A model generated the notes under the pieces. The model saw nothing but the letters and a program-made list of their open reading frames with translations, searched no databases and had not been told where the DNA came from. A stretch of 64,000 nucleotides of DNA. Source: Hyphomicrobium sp. GTDB lineage: Bacteria; Pseudomonadota; Alphaproteobacteria; Rhizobiales; Hyphomicrobiaceae. The DNA lies in contig JALHOF010000004.1 in assembly GCA_022843145.1 (NCBI GenBank), positions 186,001 to 250,000 on the forward strand, written 5' to 3'. Of the stretch, positions 17,825-27,218 are shown in pieces (positions within the stretch are counted from its first letter, which is position 1; each line of letters begins with the position of its first letter). Position numbers and translations under genes: made by a program.

Positions 17825-19033
17825 ATGGGGATGCGCGGGCGGGTGCACTTTCTGCTGCTCAACATCGGGCACTTTCTCGACCACATGCTGATGCTGGTGT
17901 TCGCCACCGCGGCCGCACTGGTGCTGACGCGCGAATGGGGGTTGAGCTACGCCGAACTCGTGCCGTATGCGACGCCGGGGTTCGTGGCGTTCGGATTGTT
18001 CTCGCTGCCAGCCGGCTGGATCGCCGACCGCTGGAGCCGCGAGGGCATGATGGCGCTGTTTTTTCTCGGCGCGGGCGCGGCCACGGTTCTCGCCGGTTTC
18101 GCACGCACGCCGGTCGAGATGGCGGCGGCACTGTTCGTGGTCGGGATTTTTGCGGCAATCTATCACCCGGTCGGTCTCGCGATGGTGTTCGAGTTGAGCC
18201 CGAAAGCTGGCATGGCGATCGCGCTCAATGGCGTCTGGGGAAATCTTGGCGTCGGCAGCGCCGCCCTCGTGACGGGCCTGCTGATCGACTACGGCGGGTG
18301 GCGCATGGCCTTCATCGTGCCGGGTGCGATTTCGGTTTTGATCGGTGTCGTCTACGCCGTGGTGATGTGGCCCGAGATCAGCCGCGGACGGCCTGCCGCA
18401 GCCACGAAGCCGGCGGCCGCCGCGCAATCGTCGCTCGCCGAGGCCAAGGCTTACAGGGATGCGGTGATGCGGATCGCGGCCATCGTGCTGTTCACGACGA
18501 TGATGTCCGGCCTCGTGTTCCAGGCGACGACGTTCGCGCTGCCCAAGGTGCTCGATGAGCGCTTGCGCGATGTCGCGGGCTCGGCGTCCGAGATCGGCTG
18601 GCTGGCTTTCCTGGTGTTCGCGGTCGCGTCGCTGGCACAACTCGTGGTCGGGTTGGCGCTCGATCGCTACGGCCCGCGCAAGGTCTTTCTCACCGTCACG
18701 GCGGTGCAGGCACTGTTCTTTGCCGCGATGCCCGGACTGTCGGGCTGGGCGGCTTGGGCAGTATCGCTCGGATTCATGATCGGCGCGTTCGGTCAAATCC
18801 CGATCAACGATTTCATTATTGGCCGCATGGCCAAGGGCTCGCGGCGGGCGTCGATCTATGGCGCGCGGTTCGTGATCACGTTCTCCGTGCTGGCGGCGGC
18901 GTTGCCGTTCATTGCGTGGGTTCACGCCAACTACGGCTTCGACACGCTGTTCCGGGTGCTGGCGGGTGTCGCGTGCATCGTGTTCGCCGCCGCTTGGGCG
19001 TTGCCGCAACGGCTGCCGGAGGCGGCGGAGTGA
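17825..19033 (+). CDS. MFS transporter
   Basis: 402-residue major facilitator superfamily permease with 12 predicted helices in two six-helix bundles joined by a charged linker near residues 190-215. Between helices 2 and 3 it has GWIADRWSREGMM (MFS loop motif), repeated in the second half as GLALDRYGPRKVF. Overall it resembles fosmidomycin-resistance-like exporters, but the substrate cannot be read from sequence. It starts 37 bases after the TerB-like gene. The last codons are duplicated in the DNA just after the stop (see repeat at 19012-19059). Confidence 0.88.
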   Translation: MGMRGRVHFLLLNIGHFLDHMLMLVFATAAALVLTREWGLSYAELVPYATPGFVAFGLFSLPAGWIADRWSREGMMALFFLGAGAATVLAGFARTPVEMAAALFVVGIFAAIYHPVGLAMVFELSPKAGMAIALNGVWGNLGVGSAALVTGLLIDYGGWRMAFIVPGAISVLIGVVYAVVMWPEISRGRPAAATKPAAAAQSSLAEAKAYRDAVMRIAAIVLFTTMMSGLVFQATTFALPKVLDERLRDVAGSASEIGWLAFLVFAVASLAQLVVGLALDRYGPRKVFLTVTAVQALFFAAMPGLSGWAAWAVSLGFMIGAFGQIPINDFIIGRMAKGSRRASIYGARFVITFSVLAAALPFIAWVHANYGFDTLFRVLAGVACIVFAAAWALPQRLPEAAE

Positions 19034-19059
19034 GACGGCGCTGCCGGAGGCGGCGGAGT
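19012..19059 (+). repeat. 20-bp direct repeat, period 28, at the 3' end of the MFS gene
   Basis: GCTGCCGGAGGCGGCGGAGT occurs at 19012-19031 and again at 19040-19059. The first copy codes the last residues (LPEAAE) and is followed by TGA; the second lies beyond the stop and is followed by TAG. It looks like a local slippage duplication. Confidence 0.8.
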
Positions 19060-19302
19060 AGCCCCTGCTTTCTGGGGCAATACGTTAACTGCGTCCGGGG
19101 GTTGCGACCGGTCTGCCCCGATGTTGCCGCAAGCGGGCCCTTCAATGCGCTCATTCGGCGATTACCGATCGTTAAGGGCTGGGGATTAACCCTAAACAAC
19201 GGCGAGACCGTCCAGACTTGAGGAAGCGCGTCGCTTCCAGCGCACCGAGGGAAATTGGTGCCGAGGGGTCAGGCGGAACAATGGACGGGGTGTCCAGTGG
19301 TG

Positions 19303-20889
19303 ATGCGTAAACGAGGGCTCCTTGCGGGCCTCGCTGCAGGCATGCTTTCTGCCGCCGCCGGCAGTCCCGAAATCGTGGCCGCATTCGGCAAGACGCGCAC
19401 GATCTCGCTTTACAACATCCACTCCAAGGACACGGTGACCGTCGTCTATAAGCGCGACGGCAAGAACGTTCCCGACGCGATGGAGAAGGTCAACTGGGCA
19501 TTGCGTGACTGGCGCAAGAACGAGCCCACGACCATGGACCCCGAGCTGGTCGATCTGCTGTGGGAGATCCACACCGAACTCGGCTCCAAGGAGCCGATCC
19601 ACATCATTTCCGGTTTTCGGTCGCGCGGCACCAACGAGATGCTGCGCAAGACGGTGGGCGGGCAGGCCAGCGAAAGCCAGCATATTCATGGCAAGGCCGC
19701 CGACGTCCATTTCCCGGACGTGCCGCTGAAACAGTTGCGCTACTCGGCATTGATCCGCGAACGCGGCGGCGTCGGCTACTATCCGACTTCCGCAATTCCT
19801 TTCGTGCACGTCGATACGTCCCGCGTGCGCCACTGGCCGCGGCTGCCGCGCTACGAGCTGGCGCTGCTGTTTCCCAACGGCCAGTCGAAACATCAGCCGG
19901 TCGATGGTGGGCCGATCACCCGCGACGACGTGAAGATCGCGCAGGCGCGGCACAAGGATCTGGCCACGCAAGTCGCGCAATTCTTCAACTTCCGCAGCCA
20001 GCCAAAGCCGACACTCGTTGCCGACGCGGGCGGCACCGTTCGTCCGCCCGCCGCCGTGGCAAGCCCAGCCAAACCGCCGGTGGCGTTCGCGGTCGCCTCC
20101 GCAACGCCGCCGCCCGAACCGGTTGTCCGTACGGTGTCGCGTCAGGCGCCTCCCGCGCCGACCGTGACGAAGCCCGCGACGCTGACGGTCGCGGCGCTGA
20201 CACCGCCGCAGCCGAAGCTTGTCGCCGAGCCCCGCCTTATCGAGAGGCCGTCACGCTTCACCGCGCGGCCGTCCGATCTGGATCGCTCCAAGCTCGACCA
20301 GCTCGTGACGCTCGCTTCGTTCACGCCCGAGCCCGCAGCGCCTGAGCCACGTCTCGTCGCGGAGCCTCGCCCGGTTGAACGGCCGGCGCGCGCGATGGCC
20401 AGCCTGTCGGGGCCGGCGATGCCGTTGCCGCAGTTCATGCGGCCGGGCTCGATCGGGTCCGGATCAGAAGCGCGGGTCGCCGCGCTGACGCCAGCATCGC
20501 TCGGGGGCGCTGGAGAACGCATGAGCGATGTCGTCGAGCCGGGATGGGGCAATGGCTTCACCAGCGCGCCGGAGTTCGACGAAGAGCATCCCGACGAGTT
20601 GTCGTATCGGCCTTTCCCCGTCGCACCGCTTCTGACCGCGTCTGCATCGCCCGACGATCCGGTTCTTGCGACGTTGACCGCGCCGGACGTGGCACGCACG
20701 CTCGATCTGCTCGACGCGGAGACACTGGTGCTTCCGATGAGTTTCCATCCCGGAGCGCAGACCGCTCAATTGCTCTGGGCACAGCAGTTCAAAGGCGGCG
20801 CGGTCAATCTCGGCGCCCTCGGCAATTCGAGTGCGACCGATAGGGCGTCGGGTCTCAGCAGCCGTGCAGTCAGGACGATGCCGAAGTAA
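19303..20889 (+). CDS. DUF882 / YcbK-like M15 peptidase-fold protein with long Pro-rich tail
   Basis: Exported protein whose N-terminal domain matches DUF882 (peptidase M15-like, D-Ala-D-Ala carboxypeptidase fold). Metal-site residues: SESQHIHGKAADVHFPD (His...Asp) and FVHVDTSRVRHW (His). The family acts on peptidoglycan, mostly unproven. ATG 19303 gives MRKRGLLAGLAAGMLSAAAG, a signal peptide; an upstream TTG start is less likely. After about residue 225 the protein continues for 300 residues of Pro/Ala/Val-rich, low-complexity sequence, which is long for the family and may span or tether the envelope. Its end overlaps convergent oxyR by 20 bases. Confidence 0.88.
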   Translation: MRKRGLLAGLAAGMLSAAAGSPEIVAAFGKTRTISLYNIHSKDTVTVVYKRDGKNVPDAMEKVNWALRDWRKNEPTTMDPELVDLLWEIHTELGSKEPIHIISGFRSRGTNEMLRKTVGGQASESQHIHGKAADVHFPDVPLKQLRYSALIRERGGVGYYPTSAIPFVHVDTSRVRHWPRLPRYELALLFPNGQSKHQPVDGGPITRDDVKIAQARHKDLATQVAQFFNFRSQPKPTLVADAGGTVRPPAAVASPAKPPVAFAVASATPPPEPVVRTVSRQAPPAPTVTKPATLTVAALTPPQPKLVAEPRLIERPSRFTARPSDLDRSKLDQLVTLASFTPEPAAPEPRLVAEPRPVERPARAMASLSGPAMPLPQFMRPGSIGSGSEARVAALTPASLGGAGERMSDVVEPGWGNGFTSAPEFDEEHPDELSYRPFPVAPLLTASASPDDPVLATLTAPDVARTLDLLDAETLVLPMSFHPGAQTAQLLWAQQFKGGAVNLGALGNSSATDRASGLSSRAVRTMPK

Positions 20890-21844
20890 CCGCGGGTTTC
20901 CTGGCCTTCTTGCGCGTTGAGCTGTCGTTGCCCGGCTTTGCGGCGAGTGCAATTTTTCCAGCCTCGGCCACGAGATTTCCGAGTTCCACGAAATCGCTCC
21001 GTCGCGGCGACGACTGCCGCCAGACCAGTCCGATCGAACGGACCGGCTCGGGCGCCGCAAAGCGCATGACGCCGATATCGCGCCCTCGCACTTCGACGCC
21101 GATGCTCATTTCGGGAAGCAGCGTCACGCCATATCCGGCGGCGACCATTTCGACGATCGTCGCGAGGCTCGAAGCGCCGAACGTGTCGACGCCCTCGACC
21201 TTCTTCAGTTCGCAGTATTTCAGCGCCTGATCGCGCAGGCAGTGGCCTTCTTCGAGCAGCAGCAGCCGTTCGTTCTCAATCAGCTCGGGGGTCGCGCGGA
21301 CGTTTCCAGTCATCGCATGAGATTTGGGCAGCGCGAGAAGAAAGCGGTCGTCAAAGATCGGCAACTCCTCGATGTCGGGGTGCTTGATCGGCAGCGCCAA
21401 CAGCAGCACGTCGAGTTTGCCATCGACCAGTTCCTGCACGAGTGTCGCGGTCTGCGTCTCGCGCACATGCAGCTTCAGTTCCGGGTAGGCTTGCTGCAGC
21501 AGCGGCAGCAGCGGCGGCAGGATATAGGGTGCGACGGACGGGATCACGCCGAGGCGCAGCATCCCGGCGAGGCGGCTGCCGGAGTGCAAGGCCCATTCGC
21601 AGAGGTCGCGAACGTCGGTGAGGATGCGGCGCGAGCGGTCTGCGAAGTCGCGACCGAGGTCGGTCAACCGGAAGCCGGTGCGCGTGCGCTCGAGCAAGGC
21701 GACACCGAGGCCCTGCTCCAATTCCTGGATCTGCATCGACAATGCGGGTTGCGTGACGGAGCAATCCTCCGCGGCCCGGCCGAAATGCTGGGTCCGCGCC
21801 AATGCATCGAAGTAGCGGAGCTGCTTCAAGGTCAAGTTCGCCAT
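20870..21844 (-). CDS. oxyR: Hydrogen-peroxide-sensing LysR regulator OxyR
   Basis: LysR-family activator. The N-terminal winged helix is MANLTLKQLRYFDALARTQHFGRAA with VTQPALSMQIQELE. The redox pair is visible in GHCLRDQALKYCELKKVEG, the spacing of the two peroxide-sensing cysteines in OxyR, which separates it from generic LysR proteins. The 324-residue length includes a Lys/Arg-rich tail. Neither katG nor ahpC is next to it. The upstream 560 bases contain two CGATAAG direct repeats (minus strand, near 21850-21890), a possible autoregulatory region, though these do not match the classical OxyR site well. Confidence 0.93.
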   Translation of the reverse strand: MANLTLKQLRYFDALARTQHFGRAAEDCSVTQPALSMQIQELEQGLGVALLERTRTGFRLTDLGRDFADRSRRILTDVRDLCEWALHSGSRLAGMLRLGVIPSVAPYILPPLLPLLQQAYPELKLHVRETQTATLVQELVDGKLDVLLLALPIKHPDIEELPIFDDRFLLALPKSHAMTGNVRATPELIENERLLLLEEGHCLRDQALKYCELKKVEGVDTFGASSLATIVEMVAAGYGVTLLPEMSIGVEVRGRDIGVMRFAAPEPVRSIGLVWRQSSPRRSDFVELGNLVAEAGKIALAAKPGNDSSTRKKARKPAVTSASS

Positions 21845-22107
21845 CAGCCGCCCTTATCGGTTTGTGGTTCGATGTGATGAAAACTTATCGATCGTGTTGC
21901 CCGATTTCCATTCACGAGTTCGACATGAGGGGCTTCGGCACGCGCGTGCGACCGCGACTTGGGAGGCCAAGCGGGATTTCGAAGCGCGCCGTACGTCGAT
22001 CAAATAAACTGATCGGAACGAAATGAAATTGCAATTTGTCTTATCGGCCGGGTCGGATCACGGTGTTCGAAGTCTTCTGACATAGACGAAACCAGGGCGC
22101 CGGCACG

Positions 22108-22235
22108 CGTACCCGCTCCGACCGCTTCGATGGCGGGTCCAGAACGGCAGGCAAGGCAGCCAGTTTAGCGGTGAAGCCGGACCCTCCGGTCCACTTCACC
22201 GTGGGGCGTCCCGGCCTGGCGCCGACCAGGCCGGG
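22108..22235. ncRNA. Candidate structured RNA or complex regulatory region, strand unknown
   Basis: Three stems lie in a row. ACCCGC...GCGGGT is at about 22110-22137. CGGTGAAG (22169-22176) pairs with CTTCACCG (22194-22201) and encloses a nested GGACC...GGTCC. CCCGGCCTGG (22210-22219) pairs perfectly with CCAGGCCGGG (22226-22235). No open reading frame explains them, and there is no T run after the last stem on either strand, so a plain terminator is unlikely. I do not recognise it as tmRNA, 6S, SRP RNA, RNase P RNA or a known riboswitch. Confidence 0.4.
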
Positions 22236-22340
22236 CGCCTTAAAAATATTGATTGGCGCTTCGGAGACCGACCCGCATCCGCGCCGGTGTCACTTCGGAT
22301 GCCGCGAATTGCTGGACGCGTAAGGCAGAAACACGATCTG

Positions 22341-22375
22341 AAAAAATGAAAGCGCGGCAACGTTCGCTGCCGCGC
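22341..22375 (-). terminator. Rho-independent terminator of DUF2312 gene
   Basis: On the minus strand GCGCGGCA pairs with TGCCGCGC (22352-22375) and is followed by TTTCATTTTTT (22341-22350 side). It lies about 35 bases past the DUF2312 stop, the right place and orientation for an intrinsic terminator. Confidence 0.85.
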
Positions 22376-22408
22376 CTAGCCGTATTGAGGACCGCGAGCG
22401 TCGTCCTG

Positions 22409-22708
22409 CTACTCGGCGGCCATCATCTTGTCGGCGGCATCTGTGGAGTAGGACGGCGCGCCATCGAGCATGCCGAGTGCGTGCAGATAGACCTCGAGCA
22501 CGGTCTCTTCTTCCTGACGCTCTTGCTGGCTCTTCTTGCGCAGCCGCACGACTTGGCGCAACGCCTTGACGTCGAAGCCGACGGCCTTGGCTTCGAGATA
22601 CTTGTCGCGGATGTCCGCGGCGAGCGCCTTCTTCTCTTCCTCGAGCCGTTCGATTTGTTCCACGAGCTGGCGCAATTGGTTCTGCGCCGAAGCCTGAAGC
22701 GTTGTCAT
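22409..22708 (-). CDS. DUF2312 domain protein, 99 aa
   Basis: Small cytosolic protein. After a short lead it forms a long coiled helix, QLRQLVEQIERLEEEKKAL, then IRDKYLEAKAVGFDVKALRQVVRLRKKS, the diagnostic DUF2312 core, ending in a variable acidic tail. The function is unknown; the family is nearly universal in alphaproteobacteria and the fold resembles GapR, the DNA-binding protein of Caulobacter that senses overtwisted DNA. GapR is itself a DUF2312 member, so a nucleoid role is a reasonable inference. ATG 22706-22708 follows an AGGGGG ribosome site; longer in-frame starts are implausible. Confidence 0.88.
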   Translation of the reverse strand: MTTLQASAQNQLRQLVEQIERLEEEKKALAADIRDKYLEAKAVGFDVKALRQVVRLRKKSQQERQEEETVLEVYLHALGMLDGAPSYSTDAADKMMAAE

Positions 22709-22993
22709 TGGAATGCCCCCTGATCGATGGGCGCCGCGACCGTGTGTGGTCCGAGGCCCTCGCGCGCCGCACGGGCAGCGCATTTGCAGAACGCTATCGG
22801 GCACGGTTGGGCGGAACAAGGGCGAGCCCGGACTTCATCCAGAGGTTTGTGAGAGATGTGGAGAAGGACCGACAGCGCTTGCGTGTGGCCCGACTGATTC
22901 GCGGCAGATACAGCCGGCCGGCGGCAATGATTGCATCCGGATCGTGGAGCGCTAGATTGCAGTTGCGATAACAAGAACAGAAAGAGCGCCCGC

Positions 22994-25921
22994 GTGCCGA
23001 AAGCCGAGACCGCCAGAGGCACCGGCACAGCCTCCTTGGCCAGCCATCCCGCTCTCGAGCGGCGTCTGCGGCAGAATATGGCGGGCGAGGTCCGTTTCGA
23101 TCTGTTCACGCGCGGGCGCTATGCGACCGACGCGTCGATCTATCAGATCATTCCTGCCGGCGTGGTGTTCCCAAAGACCATCGATGACGTCCGCGCCGCG
23201 ATCGAAGCCGCCGCGGAACACGGTGTGCCGGTGATCGCGCGCGGCGGCGGCACGTCGCAGAACGGCCAGCCGATCGGGCATGGCTTGATCATCGATTTCA
23301 GCCGTCACCTCGGCCGGACGCTGGCCTATGACAAGGAGCGTCGCACAGTCACGGTCGAGCCCGGCATGGTGCTCGAAACGTTGAACACGCGGTTGCGCGC
23401 GGACGGGCTGTTCTTCCCAGTCGAGCCGTCGACGGCGAGCCGCTGCACGATCGGCGGCATGGCCGGCAACAATTCGTGCGGCGCGCGCTCGCTGCGCTAC
23501 GGCCGCATGGCCGAGAACGTGCTGGCGATCGACGCGCTCGATGCGACGGGCGCGCCGTTTCGCCTGGGACGCGACGCCGGCGCGCACGTCTCGGCTGAGC
23601 GCAATTCGGAGATCTCGCGGCGGATCCTGTCGATCGCCGACCGCGAGCGCGATGAGATCGCGGCGCGGTTCCCGACCGTCCAGCGCCGCGTCGGCGGCTA
23701 CAACCTCGATGCCCTTGTCGGTTCGGACCCGAATCTCTCTAGCATCCTCGTCGGTTCCGAAGGGACGCTCGGTATCTCGACGGCGCTCACGCTGACGCTG
23801 TCGCCGCTGCCCGCGCATCGCGTGCTCGGCATCTGCCATTTCCCAAGTTTCCGGAGCGCGATGGAGACGACGCAACATCTCGTCGCGTTGGGACCGGTCG
23901 CGGTCGAACTCGTCGATAACAACGTGCTGGTGCTTGGCCGCGATATCCCGCTGTTCCAGCGCACGCTGGCGCGCATCACCAAGGGCACGCCGAATTGCCT
24001 GCTGATCGTCGAGTTCGCGGGGCACGATCTCGACGCGCTGGGCAAGGATCTGGCCCGCCTCGACCAGTGCATGGCCGACCACGGTTTTCCGGATGCCGTC
24101 GTCGAGGTGCGCGAGCCGTCGGCGCAGAAGCAGGTGTGGGAGGTGCGCGAAGCATGTCTCAACATCATGATGTCGATGAAGGGCGATGCGAAGCCGGTCT
24201 CGTTCATCGAGGATTGCGCGGTGCCTCTCGAACATCTCGCCGACTATACCGAGCGCGTGACAGAGATCTTCGCCAAGCACGGCACGCGCGGCACATGGTA
24301 CGCGCACGCGTCGGTCGGATGCCTGCACGTGCGGCCAATCCTCGACATGAAATCGGCGGGCGGCGTCAAGGCGATGCGCGAGATCGCCGAGGAGGTGTGC
24401 AGCGAGGTCCGGCGCTTCAAGGGCTCGTACTCGGGCGAGCATGGTGATGGTATCTCGCGGTCGGAATTCATCGCGCCGATCTTCGGGGAGCGGCTCGTGC
24501 GCGCGTTCGAGGACGTGAAGCGGGAGTTCGATCCCGCCGGCCGCCTCAATCCGGGAAAGATTGTCGCGCCATACCGTTTCGACGATCGCGCGCTGATGCG
24601 CTTCAAGCCCGAGTATCGCGTCGCCGAGCCGGTGGTTCCGGTGCTCGACTGGTCGGCTGCGGGTGGCTTCGGCGCGGCGGTCGAGATGTGCAACAACAAC
24701 GGGACGTGCCGCAAGCTCGCGGGCGGCGGTATGTGTCCGTCGTACCGGGCGACACGCGACGAGACGCATGTCACGCGCGGACGAGCAAATGCCTTGCGCC
24801 TCGCGATCTCGGGGCAGCTCGGCCCCGACGCCTTCACCTCGCCCGATATGAAGACGGCGATGGATCTGTGCGTCGGCTGCAAATCGTGCCGCCGGGAATG
24901 TCCGACGGGTGTCGACATGGCGCGCATGAAGATCGAGTTTCTCCATAATTGGCAGGCGCGTCATGGGCTGACGCTCAAGGACCGGCTCGTCGCGTACCTG
25001 CCGCGCTACGCGCCCTACGCGGCACGATTGCGCGGGTTGTTGAATTTACGCGACGTCGTGCCAGGCGCGGCGTGGGCTTCGGAAGCATTGGCAGGGTTCA
25101 GCGCGCGGCGGACCATGCCGCACTGGTCCAAGCCATGGTCGGCGGGATCGGGCGAGGCGCGTGCGGTCGACGTGAAGGGCGATGGGCGCGATCTCGTGCT
25201 GTTCGCCGATACGTTCAACCGCTACTTCGAGCCCGGCAATCTCAGCGCGGCGCGGCGCGTCCTGGAGGCGGCTGGATACCGGTTGCATCATGCGGGCGCG
25301 CGCGATGGCGGCCGGCCTCTGTGCTGCGGGCGCACGTTTCTTTCGGCGGGCATGGTCGACGACGCAAGGCAGGAAGCGCGCCGCTCGATCGCGGTGCTTG
25401 CCCCACTCGTGGCAGCCGGCGCGCGTGTCGTTGGGCTCGAGCCGTCGTGCCTGTTGACCTTCCGCGACGAGATCTCGGCGCTTTCGCTGGGCGCTGAGGC
25501 TGCGCAGGTAGGCGCCGCGACGTTCCTGGTCGAAGAGGTTCTGGATGCGGACCTCGCCCAAGGCCGCGTGACGGTGCCGCTCAGGGACCAGGGTGGGCGG
25601 GTCGCACATATCCACGGCCATTGCCATCAGAAGGCGCACGATGCATTTGCGCCGGCCGAGCGGCTGTTGCGCCGAGTGCCGGGGCTCGACGTCAAGGTCA
25701 TCGAATCGAGCTGTTGCGGCATGGCCGGCGCGTTCGGCTTCGACGCGCAACACTACGATGTGTCGGTTGCGATGGCCGAACTGGCCCTGTTCCCCGCTGT
25801 GCGAAAGGCGGCGGGTAACGATCTCGTCGTCGCAAATGGCACGAGTTGCCGGCATCAGATATCTGACGGCCTCGGACGTGAAGCGGTCCACATCGTCCAA
25901 GCCCTCGACGCGGCGCTGTGA
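22994..25921 (+). CDS. FAD/4Fe-4S D-2-hydroxyacid dehydrogenase (YdiJ-like), 975 aa
   Basis: Fused flavoprotein/iron-sulfur oxidoreductase of the YdiJ/D-2-hydroxyglutarate dehydrogenase type. Order: PCMH FAD-binding domain (IARGGGTSQNGQ; GGMAGNNSCGARSLRYGRM), FAD-oxidase C domain (about residues 290-560), a 4Fe-4S domain with CNNNGTCRKL...GGGMCPSY and CVGCKSCRRECPTGVD, then two Cys-rich CCG domains (LCCGRTFLS; SSCCGMAGAFGF). It would oxidise a D-2-hydroxyacid and pass electrons towards the quinone pool. GTG 22994 with AGAAAGAG upstream is preferred to the TTG at 22931. The exact substrate (2-hydroxyglutarate, lactate or glycolate) is not determined by sequence. Confidence 0.9.
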   Translation: MPKAETARGTGTASLASHPALERRLRQNMAGEVRFDLFTRGRYATDASIYQIIPAGVVFPKTIDDVRAAIEAAAEHGVPVIARGGGTSQNGQPIGHGLIIDFSRHLGRTLAYDKERRTVTVEPGMVLETLNTRLRADGLFFPVEPSTASRCTIGGMAGNNSCGARSLRYGRMAENVLAIDALDATGAPFRLGRDAGAHVSAERNSEISRRILSIADRERDEIAARFPTVQRRVGGYNLDALVGSDPNLSSILVGSEGTLGISTALTLTLSPLPAHRVLGICHFPSFRSAMETTQHLVALGPVAVELVDNNVLVLGRDIPLFQRTLARITKGTPNCLLIVEFAGHDLDALGKDLARLDQCMADHGFPDAVVEVREPSAQKQVWEVREACLNIMMSMKGDAKPVSFIEDCAVPLEHLADYTERVTEIFAKHGTRGTWYAHASVGCLHVRPILDMKSAGGVKAMREIAEEVCSEVRRFKGSYSGEHGDGISRSEFIAPIFGERLVRAFEDVKREFDPAGRLNPGKIVAPYRFDDRALMRFKPEYRVAEPVVPVLDWSAAGGFGAAVEMCNNNGTCRKLAGGGMCPSYRATRDETHVTRGRANALRLAISGQLGPDAFTSPDMKTAMDLCVGCKSCRRECPTGVDMARMKIEFLHNWQARHGLTLKDRLVAYLPRYAPYAARLRGLLNLRDVVPGAAWASEALAGFSARRTMPHWSKPWSAGSGEARAVDVKGDGRDLVLFADTFNRYFEPGNLSAARRVLEAAGYRLHHAGARDGGRPLCCGRTFLSAGMVDDARQEARRSIAVLAPLVAAGARVVGLEPSCLLTFRDEISALSLGAEAAQVGAATFLVEEVLDADLAQGRVTVPLRDQGGRVAHIHGHCHQKAHDAFAPAERLLRRVPGLDVKVIESSCCGMAGAFGFDAQHYDVSVAMAELALFPAVRKAAGNDLVVANGTSCRHQISDGLGREAVHIVQALDAAL

Positions 25922-26033
25922 AGCGTTCGGTTGTGGACGGCGGCGCCTGCCGGTTCAATTCGTCATCGTCTCGTGCTTTATCGGCTTGAGCCGATCGCAC
26001 GGAGCGGGCATCGATGCAGGGAACACGAGAGAC

Positions 26034-27191
26034 ATGGCATTGAAGAATGCGCGGCCGCTGCCGGGTCCGAACGATCACTTGATCGGCCGAGATGGTGCTG
26101 CGGGTCAGATGTCTACGCCATGTCTGGTGCTCGACGTTACTGCGTTCGAGCGCAACATCACGAAGGCCGCCGAGCACTGCCGTGCTGCCGGAATTGCGCT
26201 CAGGCCGCATGCGAAGACGCACAAATGCTCGACCATCGCCAATGCGCAGCTCGAAGCCGGTGCGCAGGGCATCTGCGTCGCCACCATCGGCGAGGCGGAA
26301 GCCATGGTTGCGGGCGGGATCGAGGATATCCTCGTGACGTCCGCTTTCTCGCAATCCGCGAAAATTGGACGCGCAATCGCGCTGGCTCGAACGGGCGCAC
26401 GGATCGCCGTCGTCGCCGATGACCCCGGCATGGCGGATCGGCTGGCCTCCGCCGCGGCGCAGGCGGGCATCGTGCTGCCGGTTTTGATCGATGTCGATCT
26501 CGGCCGCCATCGCAACGGCGTGACGGATGCGGCGGGCGCCCTCGCTGTCGCGGCGGTGATCGGACGCAACGCGAGTCTCGAACTGACTGGTATCCAGGCC
26601 TATGCGTCGCATATCTCTCACGTCGAAAGCTATGCCGAACGGCTGGCGGCCTCGCGGGAGTGCGCGGCCAAGGTGACGGAGATCCGGTCCGCGCTCGAGG
26701 GTGCCGGGCATCGGGTCGGCGTTGTCACAGGCGGCAGCACGGGTACGCTATTCATCGATACGGCGCTCGGCATCTACACGGAGTTGCAGTGCGGCAGCTA
26801 TGTGTTCAGCGATGCCGAGTATGCGGCGATCTCGCTCGATGGAACCGAGCGCGCGCCGTTCGAACCGGCACTTTTTGTACGCGTCTCGGTGATCGGTCGC
26901 AATTGGCCGGGGCGGGTGACGTGCGACGGCGGCAACAAGCATTTCTCAGCGAAGGGCACGTTGCCGGCGTTTCGGCAGCTACCCATTGCCGGCGCCGTTT
27001 ACAGGCCCGATAGCGACGAGCACGGGATCATCGAGTTGCCGCAGGGAGCGGCACAACCCGCGCTCGGCGCGCTATTCGATCTCGTGGTGCCGCACTGTGA
27101 TCCAACTGTGAACCTGTTCGACGCCATCCACGTGATCGACGGCGACACGCTCCTCGCTATCTGGCCGATCGAGGCGCGCGGCGCGTTCTGA
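26034..27191 (+). CDS. DSD1-family PLP enzyme (D-threonine aldolase / D-serine dehydratase-like)
   Basis: Fold-type III PLP enzyme of 385 residues. The PLP lysine is in RPHAKTHKCS; IDVDLGRHRNGV and VVTGGSTGT bind the cofactor phosphate; the C-terminal metal site is DEHGIIEL plus VPHCDPTVNL. Members either cleave D-threonine/D-3-hydroxyamino acids or dehydrate D-serine; the sequence does not separate these. ATG 26034 (MALKNARP) follows a GAGAGA stretch. The gene is 112 bases downstream of the FAD dehydrogenase in the same direction, so the two could be co-transcribed in D-hydroxy/amino-acid catabolism. Confidence 0.88.
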   Translation: MALKNARPLPGPNDHLIGRDGAAGQMSTPCLVLDVTAFERNITKAAEHCRAAGIALRPHAKTHKCSTIANAQLEAGAQGICVATIGEAEAMVAGGIEDILVTSAFSQSAKIGRAIALARTGARIAVVADDPGMADRLASAAAQAGIVLPVLIDVDLGRHRNGVTDAAGALAVAAVIGRNASLELTGIQAYASHISHVESYAERLAASRECAAKVTEIRSALEGAGHRVGVVTGGSTGTLFIDTALGIYTELQCGSYVFSDAEYAAISLDGTERAPFEPALFVRVSVIGRNWPGRVTCDGGNKHFSAKGTLPAFRQLPIAGAVYRPDSDEHGIIELPQGAAQPALGALFDLVVPHCDPTVNLFDAIHVIDGDTLLAIWPIEARGAF

Positions 27192-27218
27192 CGAGGCCAG
27201 GAGAGAGTCGGCCGCGGC

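Larger units (their letters stand above)
21845..22408. other. Long intergenic region upstream of oxyR
   Basis: A 564-base gap with no credible protein frame. It contains two CGATAAG repeats close to oxyR, an inverted repeat CGATCA-N7-TGATCG at 21997-22015, a cluster of strong hairpins between about 22090 and 22240 (listed separately), and the terminator of the DUF2312 gene. The amount of secondary structure is far above what the flanking gene promoters need. Confidence 0.6.

Noticed and set aside
22100-22240. tmRNA, 6S RNA, SRP RNA or RNase P RNA
   Set aside because: None of the diagnostic sequences (tag peptide frame, SRP GGAAGCAGCC-type loop, RNase P core) is present, so the region is left unassigned.
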